Assembly: GCF_916618955.1 (NCBI RefSeq)
Contig: NZ_OU745390.1
Span: forward strand, 4,154,001 to 4,218,000
Length of the DNA stretch: 64,000 nucleotides
From: Pseudomonas sp. Marseille-Q3773
GTDB taxonomy: Bacteria; Pseudomonadota; Gammaproteobacteria; Pseudomonadales; Pseudomonadaceae
Direction: 5' to 3'
Positions 56,242 through 64,000 of this stretch are shown piece after piece. Position numbers and translations under genes: made by a program. The notes beneath the pieces are model-generated. The model ran no database searches, had not been told where the DNA came from, and saw nothing but the letters and a program-made list of their open reading frames with translations. Positions within the stretch are counted from its first letter, which is position 1. Every line of letters begins with the position of its first letter.

Positions 56242-57210
56242 TTAACCGCGTGGTGCGTAGGCAAACACATCTGCGCGCATGCGGTGCGCATCCATGCCAG
56301 CTTCGACCAGGGCGTCGAGGGTGGCATAGATCATGTTTGGCGAGCCGCTGGCATACACATGCACGGCATTGAGGTCGGCGATGTCTTCGCAGACCGCCTC
56401 ATGCAGCATCCCGCAACGGCCCTCCCAGCCGCAGAGGTCGCTGACGACCTGGTGCAGGAACAGGTTGGGCAGGCGCTGCCATTCGTCCCAGTGTTCGATC
56501 TGGTAGAAGTCTTCCGGCCGGCGCACGCCCCAGTACAGATGCACCGGATGACGGAAACCCTGGGCCCGGCAATGCTCGACCAGGCTGTGCATCTGGCCCA
56601 TGCCGGTGCCGGCGGCGATGAGCACCAGCGGCCCGTCAGGCAGCTCGGCCAGGTGGGTGTCGCCAAACGGCATTTCGATGCGCGCCAGGCGGTCGCGCTG
56701 CAACTGGGCGATCAATTGCACGGCGCTGGGCTCGCGCGCCAGCACATGCAGCTCCAGCTCACGCCCGGAATGGGGGGCGGAAGCCAGCGAAAACGCCGCC
56801 TGCTTGCCGCCGTCGCGCTCGATCATCAGGTATTGCCCGGCGTGATAGCGCGGCGCCCTGCCGGCCGGTGCGAGCAAACGCACGCGCCAGACATCGCCGC
56901 CCACCTCGACGCACTCGCTGACACTGCACGCCAGCTTGCGCACCGGCAGCTCGCCCAGGGCGAGCACACCATCCCAGAGCAATACGCAGTCCTCCAGCGG
57001 TTCGGCAATGCAGGTAAACAGCTCACCATGGTCACGGACCGCGCCGTCCTGGCGAACCCGGCCTTCAACCAGCAATGCGGCGCAGACATGGCAATTGCCA
57101 TTCCGGCAGCTGTTCGGGCAGTCATAGCCCAGCCGCCGCGCTCCATCCAGGATCCGTTCCCCGGGTTCGAGCACCAGCACCGCCCCGGACGGCTGCAACG
57201 TTACCTGCAT
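56242..57210 (-). CDS. 2Fe-2S ferredoxin/FNR-type oxidoreductase (Fre-like position)
   Basis: A 322-residue fusion: N-terminal ferredoxin domain with CPNSCRNGNCHVC cysteine cluster, FAD domain (ARYHAGQYLMI-type, here APRYHAGQYLMIERDGGKQA) and NAD domain with LVLIAAGTGMGQMHSLVEHC. Often annotated CDP-6-deoxy-delta-3,4-glucoseen reductase, but no such sugar pathway is here. It starts within the ubiD stop (TGATG-type, 1-base overlap), like fre after ubiD in E. coli, so a flavin or electron supply role is plausible. Confidence 0.9.
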   Translation of the reverse strand: MQVTLQPSGAVLVLEPGERILDGARRLGYDCPNSCRNGNCHVCAALLVEGRVRQDGAVRDHGELFTCIAEPLEDCVLLWDGVLALGELPVRKLACSVSECVEVGGDVWRVRLLAPAGRAPRYHAGQYLMIERDGGKQAAFSLASAPHSGRELELHVLAREPSAVQLIAQLQRDRLARIEMPFGDTHLAELPDGPLVLIAAGTGMGQMHSLVEHCRAQGFRHPVHLYWGVRRPEDFYQIEHWDEWQRLPNLFLHQVVSDLCGWEGRCGMLHEAVCEDIADLNAVHVYASGSPNMIYATLDALVEAGMDAHRMRADVFAYAPRG

Positions 57211-58676
57211 CAATCTATTCCCAACTGATCCCACAGCTCATCAATACGGCGGGGAACGGCTTCGTCCTTGACGATGACCCGCCCCCATTCGCGCGTCGTC
57301 TCGCCCGGCCACTTGTGTGTGGCGTCCAGGCCCATCTTCGATCCCAGGCCCGATACCGGCGATGCAAAGTCCAGGTAGTCGATAGGCGTGTTGTCGATCA
57401 TTACGGTATCACGCTTGGGGTCCATGCGCGTGGTGATGGCCCAGATCACATCGTTCCAGTCGCGGGCGTTGATATCGTCGTCGGTGACAATAACGAACTT
57501 GGTGTACATGAACTGTCGCAGGAACGACCACACACCCAGCATTACGCGCTTGGCGTGGCCTGGGTACTGCTTTTTCATGGTGACCACCGCCATGCGGTAC
57601 GAACAGCCCTCCGGTGGCAGGTAGAAGTCGACGATTTCCGGGAACTGCTTCTGCAGGATCGGCACGAACACTTCGTTCAGCGCCACGCCGAGAATCGCCG
57701 GCTCATCCGGCGGACGTCCGGTGTAGGTGCTGTGGTAGATCGGTTTCTGCCGGTGGGTGATGCGCTCGACGGTGAACACCGGGAAGCTGTCCACTTCGTT
57801 GTAGTAGCCGGTATGGTCGCCATACGGGCCTTCCGGGGCCATCTCGCCCGGGTGGATCACCCCCTCCAGGATGATTTCGGCGGTGGCCGGTACCTGCAGG
57901 TTGCTGCCCCGGCACTTGACCAGTTCGGTACGGTTGCCGCGCAGCAGGCCGGCGAAGGCATACTCGGAGAGGGTGTCCGGCACCGGGGTCACGGCGCCGA
58001 GGATGGTGGCCGGGTCAGCGCCCAGGGCCACGGCGACCGGGAACGGCTGGCCAGGGTTTTTCTCGCACCACTCGCGGTAGTCCAGGGCGCCGCCACGGTG
58101 GCTGAGCCAGCGCATGATGACCTTGTTGCGGCCGATCACCTGCTGGCGGTAGATGCCCAGGTTCTGACGGTCCTTGTTCGGGCCGCGGGTGACGGTGAGC
58201 CCCCAGGTGATCAGCGGCGCCACGTCGCCCGGCCAGCAGTGCTGGATCGGCAGCGCGCCGAGGTCGACATCGTCACCTTCGACCACTACCTCCTGGCACA
58301 CCGCGTCCTTGACCACCTTGGGCGCCATCGACACGACTTTCTTGAAGATCGGCAGCTTCGCCCAGGCATCCTTGAGGCCCTTCGGCGGCTCGGGCTCCTT
58401 GAGGAAAGCCAGCAGCTTGCCGATTTCGCGCAGTTCGTCGACCGACTCGGCGCCCATGCCCATGGCCACGCGCTCCGGGGTACCGAACAGGTTGCCCAGC
58501 ACCGGGATGTCGAAGCCGGTGGGCTTTTCGAACAGCAATGCGGGGCCCTTGGCACGCAGGGTGCGATCGCAGACCTCGGTCATTTCCAGCACAGGGGAGA
58601 TCGGAACCTGGATGCGCTTGAGTTCGCCGCGCTGTTCCAGGCCACGGATGAAGTCGCGCAAGTCGCGATACTGCAT
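57210..58676 (-). CDS. ubiD: UbiD, 4-hydroxy-3-polyprenylbenzoate decarboxylase
   Basis: A 488-residue prenylated-FMN-dependent decarboxylase of ubiquinone synthesis. [18 protein letters not shown]-terminal block, then [18 protein letters not shown] near the active site, and [20 protein letters not shown]. The cofactor is made by UbiX, encoded outside the window. The ATG at 58676 gives the normal length. Confidence 0.96.
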   Translation of the reverse strand: MQYRDLRDFIRGLEQRGELKRIQVPISPVLEMTEVCDRTLRAKGPALLFEKPTGFDIPVLGNLFGTPERVAMGMGAESVDELREIGKLLAFLKEPEPPKGLKDAWAKLPIFKKVVSMAPKVVKDAVCQEVVVEGDDVDLGALPIQHCWPGDVAPLITWGLTVTRGPNKDRQNLGIYRQQVIGRNKVIMRWLSHRGGALDYREWCEKNPGQPFPVAVALGADPATILGAVTPVPDTLSEYAFAGLLRGNRTELVKCRGSNLQVPATAEIILEGVIHPGEMAPEGPYGDHTGYYNEVDSFPVFTVERITHRQKPIYHSTYTGRPPDEPAILGVALNEVFVPILQKQFPEIVDFYLPPEGCSYRMAVVTMKKQYPGHAKRVMLGVWSFLRQFMYTKFVIVTDDDINARDWNDVIWAITTRMDPKRDTVMIDNTPIDYLDFASPVSGLGSKMGLDATHKWPGETTREWGRVIVKDEAVPRRIDELWDQLGID

Positions 58677-58757
58677 GCAGGAGCCTCATGTTGGCCGTAT
58701 CGGTCGGGGTGCAGAGTGTAGCGCCGTTCTGGCTTTGTTTGGGGGCAAAAATGCATT

Positions 58758-58858
58758 GGGGCCGCTTCGCGCCCCTTCGCAGGCACGCCCGCTCCCACAA
58801 GGATCACATTGAACCTGTGGGAGCGGGCATGCCCGCGAAGGGCCGCAAAGCGGCCCCA
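58758..58858. repeat. Inverted REP pair
   Basis: GGGGCCGCTTCGCGCCCCTT-CGCAGGCACGCCCGCTCCCAC on the left and GTGGGAGCGGGCATGCCCGC-GAAGGGCCGCAAAGCGGCCCC on the right. It sits between rho and ubiD and is the longest such pair here, with a GGGGCCGC/GCGGCCCC outer stem. Confidence 0.87.
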
Positions 58859-58880
58859 ATTACTGCCTGGCCTGAAACGC

Positions 58881-60140
<1,260 letters not shown>

Positions 60141-60367
60141 AAGGGGAGTGACGTAATCATGTAAGAAGGGAGAATTAAGCTTCTGGCTTAATGAGGCCGC
60201 GCCGCTAGATGGCGACAGGATCGCGTACTGATTCGAATTAGGGATGCTTCGGCGACGGCGTGTAGAGGGCACTGGAGAAGCAGTGCGAGGCCGAATGTAA
60301 CACTTGCTTTTTTCGACGTCTAGTGGTTTTGACGGGGTAAATCGTACCTCTGCAGACCTTTACGGGC

Positions 60368-60391
60368 AAAAAAAACCCCGCATTCGCGGGG
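60368..60391 (-). terminator. Rho-independent terminator after trxA
   Basis: On the minus strand CCCCGC-GAAT-GCGGGG, then eight T residues; ten bases past the trxA stop. Confidence 0.93.
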
Positions 60392-60401
60392 CTTTTCGCT
60401 A

Positions 60402-60731
60402 TCACAGGTGGGCGTCGAGGAACGCGGCCAGCTGCGATTTGGACAGGGCGCCGACCTTGGTGGCCTCGACGTTGCCGTTCTTGAACAGCATCAGGGTCGG
60501 GATGCCACGCACGCCGTGCTTGGCCGGGGTTTCCTGGTTCTCGTCGATGTTCAGCTTGGCGACGGTCAGTTTGCCCTCGTAGGTGGAGGCGATGTCGTCC
60601 AGTACCGGAGCGATCATCTTGCATGGACCGCACCATTCAGCCCAGTAGTCAACCAGTACGGCGCCTTCGGCCTTGAGAACATCGGCTTCGAAGGAGGCGT
60701 CGGTGACATGTTTGATCAGATCGCTGCTCAT
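60402..60731 (-). CDS. trxA: Thioredoxin TrxA
   Basis: A 109-residue thioredoxin. The WCGPC active site in [20 protein letters not shown], and [12 protein letters not shown] with the cis-Pro. Start at 60731 ([11 protein letters not shown]), after a GGAGATATCC site. Divergent from ppx and followed by rho on the same strand. Confidence 0.96.
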   Translation of the reverse strand: MSSDLIKHVTDASFEADVLKAEGAVLVDYWAEWCGPCKMIAPVLDDIASTYEGKLTVAKLNIDENQETPAKHGVRGIPTLMLFKNGNVEATKVGALSKSQLAAFLDAHL

Positions 60732-60849
60732 GGATATCTCCAGGGTCGTAAGCAAAAAAACGTGGCCCATGATAGCCGCACCCACGCCCGACAGGAAGCC
60801 ACGGACGATTGAGTGTAACTATAGTTGTGCAAGACGCCACGAATCGAAA

Positions 60850-60867
60850 CTGTCATGCCGGTGTCAT
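60850..60867 (+). promoter_or_regulatory. Pho-box-like direct repeat upstream of ppx
   Basis: CTGTCAT-GCCG-GTGTCAT: two 7-bp PhoB half-sites, 13 of 14 matching the consensus, spaced by 4 bp as required, and oriented toward ppx. It lies 118 bp upstream of the ppx ATG. No well-placed -10 is obvious. Confidence 0.6.
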
Positions 60868-60985
60868 AGCATCGAATCACCTGTTGTCCTGCATCAAGGC
60901 CAGCGCAACGGCTAGGTGCCACGCGTTGGCGATAGCCTGCTATCGTGGCACGATTGCCGGGTTAACGACCGAGAACAACCAGATC

Positions 60986-62488
60986 ATGCCGCATACCATC
61001 GCGAAGAACCTGTCCCTGATTGCCGCCATCGACCTTGGCTCCAACAGCTTTCACATGGTCGTGGCCAAGGCCCACCATACCGAAATCCGCATTCTCGAGC
61101 GGCTCGGCGAGAAGGTGCAGCTGGCCGCCGGCATCGACGAGGGGCGCATGCTCAGCGAAGAAGCCATGGAGCGGGGCCTGGACTGCCTCAAGCGCTTTTC
61201 CCAGCTGATCAACGGCATGCCCGCCGGCTCGGTGCGCATCGTGGGCACCAACGCCTTGCGCGAAGCGCGCAACCGCAACGAGTTCATCCAGCGTGCCGAA
61301 GCCATCCTCGGCCACCCGGTGGAGGTCATCTCCGGCCGCGAAGAAGCGCGCCTGATCTACCTCGGCGTGTCGCACACCCTCGCCGATACGCCGGGCAAGC
61401 GCCTGGTCGCCGACATCGGCGGCGGCAGTACCGAGTTCATCATCGGCCAACGCTTCGAACCGCTGCTGCGTGAAAGCCTGCAGATGGGCTGCGTCAGCTT
61501 CACCCAGCGCTACTTCCGCGATGGCAAGATCACCCCGGCCCGCTACGCCCAGGCCTACACCGCCGCGCGCCTCGAGCTGATGAGCATCGAGAATGCCCTG
61601 CACCGCCTGACCTGGGACGAGGCCATCGGTTCCTCCGGCACCATCCGCGCCATCGGCGCAGCCATCAAGGCCGGTGGCCTGGGCAAGGGCGAGGTCAATG
61701 CCGAAGGCCTGGCCTGGGTCAAGCGCAAGCTGTTCAAGCTGGGCGAGGCCGACAAGACCGCCTCCGACGGCGTCAACCCTGACCGCCGTACCATTTTCCC
61801 GGCAGGCCTGGCGATTCTCGAAGCGATTTTCGATGCGCTGGAACTGCAGCGCATGGACCACTGCGACGGCGCCCTGCGCGAAGGCGTGCTGTTCGACCTG
61901 CTAGGCCGCCACCATCACGAAGATGTGCGCGAGCGCACCCTCAACTCGCTGATGGAACGCTACCACGTGGACCAGGGCCAGGCCGCTCGCGTCGAGCGCA
62001 AGGCGCTGCACGCGTTCGACCAGGTCGCCGACGCCTGGGGCCTGAAAGACGGAAACTGGCGCGACCTGCTGGGTTGGGCGGCGAAGGTGCACGAGATCGG
62101 CCTGGACATCGCCCACTACCATTACCACAAGCACGGGGCCTACCTGATCGAGCACTCCGACCTGTCGGGCTTCTCGCGCGAGGACCAGCAGATGATGGCC
62201 TTGCTGGTACGCGGCCACCGCCGCAACATCCCCAAGGACAAATACGCCGAACTGGGCGAGGAAGGGGTCAAGCTCCTGCGCCTGTGCGTGCTGCTGCGCT
62301 TCGCCATCCTGTTCCATCACATCCGTGGCAACCAGCAGATGCCGAAGGTGGAACTCAAGGCAGCCGGCGACAGCCTGGATGTGGTATTCCCGCAAGGTTG
62401 GCTGGAACAGAACCAGCTGACCCAGGCCGACTTCGCCAACGAGGCGGAGTGGCTGGCCCGGGTCGGCTTCGTCCTCAGCGTACGTTGA
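60986..62488 (+). CDS. ppx: Exopolyphosphatase Ppx
   Basis: A 500-residue Ppx/GppA phosphatase releasing phosphate from polyphosphate ends. [34 protein letters not shown] and [15 protein letters not shown] are the ASKHA-fold motifs; a helical HD-like C-terminal half contains [20 protein letters not shown]. Start at 60986; upstream frame is not the family start. A Pho-box-like repeat lies upstream. Its 3' end overlaps ppk by 14 bp. Confidence 0.96.
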   Translation: MPHTIAKNLSLIAAIDLGSNSFHMVVAKAHHTEIRILERLGEKVQLAAGIDEGRMLSEEAMERGLDCLKRFSQLINGMPAGSVRIVGTNALREARNRNEFIQRAEAILGHPVEVISGREEARLIYLGVSHTLADTPGKRLVADIGGGSTEFIIGQRFEPLLRESLQMGCVSFTQRYFRDGKITPARYAQAYTAARLELMSIENALHRLTWDEAIGSSGTIRAIGAAIKAGGLGKGEVNAEGLAWVKRKLFKLGEADKTASDGVNPDRRTIFPAGLAILEAIFDALELQRMDHCDGALREGVLFDLLGRHHHEDVRERTLNSLMERYHVDQGQAARVERKALHAFDQVADAWGLKDGNWRDLLGWAAKVHEIGLDIAHYHYHKHGAYLIEHSDLSGFSREDQQMMALLVRGHRRNIPKDKYAELGEEGVKLLRLCVLLRFAILFHHIRGNQQMPKVELKAAGDSLDVVFPQGWLEQNQLTQADFANEAEWLARVGFVLSVR

Positions 62489-64000
62489 GGACCGGGTTGC
62501 TCAGGCGCTCCAGCAGGGTCGCCTGGGCACTGCGCGGGTTCTGGTTGCCGGTCGGCGTGCTGCGCACGTAGCGCCCGTCTGGCTGCAGGGTCCAGGCGTG
62601 GGTGTTGTCGGTCAGGTAGCCTTCCAGCTCCTTCTTCACCCGCAGCAACAGCTTCTTGCCTTCCACCGGGAAGCAGGTCTCGACACGCTTGTCGAGGTTG
62701 CGCTCCATCCAGTCGGCACTGGACAGGTAGATCTGCTCTTCGCCGCCATTGAGGAAATAGAACACCCGCGTGTGCTCGAGGAAGCGCCCGATGATCGAGC
62801 GCACCTGGATGTTGTGCGAAACCCCCGGGATGCCTGGGCGCAGGCAGCACATGCCACGCACCACCAGGTCGATCTTCACGCCCGACTGGCTGGCCTTGTA
62901 CAACGCCTTGATGACCTTGGCGTCGGTCAGCGAGTTGAACTTGGCGATGATGTGCGCGGGCTTGCCTTCGAGGGCGAACTGGGTTTCCCGCGCAATCATG
63001 TCGAGCATGCCCTTCTTCAGGGTGAACGGCGCATGCAGCAGCTTCTTCATGCGCAGGGTCTTGCCCATGCCGATCAGCTGGCTGAACAGTTTGCCGACAT
63101 CCTCGGTGAGGGCGTCGTCGGAAGTCAGCAGGCTGTAGTCGGTGTACAGGCGGGCGTTGCCGGCGTGGTAGTTGCCGGTCCCCAGGTGCGCATAGCGCAC
63201 GATCTCGCCGTGCTCGCGGCGCAGGATCAGCATCATCTTGGCGTGGGTCTTGAAGCCGACCACACCGTAGATCACCACCGCACCGGCGGCCTGCAGGCGG
63301 CTGGCCATCTGCAGGTTGGACTCTTCGTCGAAACGGGCACGCAATTCGATCACCGCAGTGACTTCCTTGCCATTGCGCGCCGCGTCCACCAACGCGTCGA
63401 CGATTTCCGAGTTGGCACCGGAGCGGTACAGGGTCTGGCGCACGGCGAGCACGTGGGGATCCTTGGCCGCCTGGCGCAGCAGGTCGATCACCGGGGTGAA
63501 CGACTCGAACGGGTGCATCAGCAGGATGTCCTGCTTGCCGATCACGCTGAAGATGTTGTCAGCGTTCTGCAGCAGCTTGGGAATTGCCGGGGTGAACGGC
63601 GTGTATTGCAGCTCGGGGTGGCTGTCCAGGCCAGTGATGCTGAACAGGCGGGTGAGGTTGACCGGGCCGTTGACCTGGTACAACTCGCTTTCACTGAGGC
63701 TGAACTGCTTGAGCAGGTAGTCCGACAGGTGTTTCGGGCAGGTATCGGCCACTTCCAGGCGCACGGCATCGCCGTAGCGGCGCGAGAACAACTCGCCGCG
63801 CAGCGCGCGTGCCAGGTCGTCGACTTCTTCGGAATCCAGCGCCAGGTCGGCGTTGCGGGTCAGGCGGAACTGGTAGCAACCCTTTACCTTCATGCCCTGG
63901 AACAGGTCGTCGGCGTGCGCGTGGATCATCGACGACAGGAACACATAGTTGTCACCTGCGCCACCCACCTCCTCCGGCACGCGGATGACCCGCGGCAGCA
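62475..64000 (-). CDS. ppk: Polyphosphate kinase Ppk1 (N-terminal part outside window)
   Basis: The C-terminal 507 residues of polyphosphate kinase. The frame continues past the window edge ([13 protein letters not shown] at the boundary). It has [14 protein letters not shown] with the autophosphorylated His, [29 protein letters not shown] and [14 protein letters not shown] with the second conserved His. It makes polyphosphate from ATP. It converges with ppx, overlapping its end. Confidence 0.95.
   Translation of the reverse strand, partial: LPRVIRVPEEVGGAGDNYVFLSSMIHAHADDLFQGMKVKGCYQFRLTRNADLALDSEEVDDLARALRGELFSRRYGDAVRLEVADTCPKHLSDYLLKQFSLSESELYQVNGPVNLTRLFSITGLDSHPELQYTPFTPAIPKLLQNADNIFSVIGKQDILLMHPFESFTPVIDLLRQAAKDPHVLAVRQTLYRSGANSEIVDALVDAARNGKEVTAVIELRARFDEESNLQMASRLQAAGAVVIYGVVGFKTHAKMMLILRREHGEIVRYAHLGTGNYHAGNARLYTDYSLLTSDDALTEDVGKLFSQLIGMGKTLRMKKLLHAPFTLKKGMLDMIARETQFALEGKPAHIIAKFNSLTDAKVIKALYKASQSGVKIDLVVRGMCCLRPGIPGVSHNIQVRSIIGRFLEHTRVFYFLNGGEEQIYLSSADWMERNLDKRVETCFPVEGKKLLLRVKKELEGYLTDNTHAWTLQPDGRYVRSTPTGNQNPRSAQATLLERLSNPVLNVR

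Overview
The window looks like a chromosomal segment of a fluorescent pseudomonad of the Pseudomonas putida group. The basis is GC-rich, densely packed genes; the gene orders rho-trxA-ppx-ppk, pepP-ubiH-ubiI, zapA-6S RNA-5-FCL and spuIBCDEFGH; and many intergenic REP elements of the type found in this group (cores resembling GCGGGTAAACCCGCTCCCACAGG). No tRNA, rRNA, CRISPR array, prophage or insertion sequence was recognised. The only mobile-type gene is a RAYT (REP-associated tyrosine transposase) lying between two REP pairs. Functions were read from motifs, family resemblance and gene order; no search was run.

Layout. 1-2.4 kb: the 3' end of a penicillin-acylase-family gene and an alpha/beta hydrolase. 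2.5-14.7 kb: a leftward cluster that looks devoted to sulphur acquisition. It holds a complete polar amino-acid (possibly cystine) ABC transporter, a lone MetQ-type binding protein, an unusual stripped-down sigma-54 AAA+ protein, an RBBP9-like hydrolase, a TonB-ExbB-ExbD energiser, the sulfate/thiosulfate transporter sbp-cysT-cysW-cysA and oscA. Several of its promoter regions share AT-rich motifs. 14.9-20.1 kb: a TriABC-like RND efflux operon with two membrane fusion proteins. 20.4-20.9 kb: the RAYT. 21.0-31.3 kb: polyamine uptake and catabolism (spu), with no spuA glutamine amidotransferase.

31.4-34.0 kb: argA and argE, two steps of the acetylated arginine pathway. 34.1-38.7 kb: a CYTH-CHAD triphosphatase, an Lrp-type regulator divergent from an ACT-like small protein, an orphan GspE-type ATPase and a DUF2388 exported protein. 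38.8-43.3 kb: the glycine cleavage operon gcvT-gcvH-gcvP. 43.5-46.2 kb: an iron ABC binding protein and permease with no ATPase beside them and a Fur-box-like palindrome upstream. 46.5-51.3 kb: ubiquinone hydroxylases, pepP and a ygfB-type gene.

51.4-52.8 kb: a TIGR02449 protein, zapA, 6S RNA and 5-formyltetrahydrofolate cyclo-ligase. 52.9-56.0 kb: a 50-residue membrane protein, an EVE-domain protein, a FliL-like protein, a quinone oxidoreductase and a ChaC-like cyclotransferase. 56.2-64.0 kb: a ferredoxin reductase overlapping ubiD, rho, trxA, ppx (with a Pho-box-like repeat upstream) and the 3' part of ppk.

Most of this is ordinary core genome. The points most worth a second look are the sulphur cluster with its shared promoter motifs and the AAA+ protein that lacks both GAFTGA and a DNA-binding domain, the RAYT/REP set, the incomplete transport systems (metQ, iron ABC, GspE) and the Lrp/ACT-like pair. 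I did not find a convincing wholly new system.
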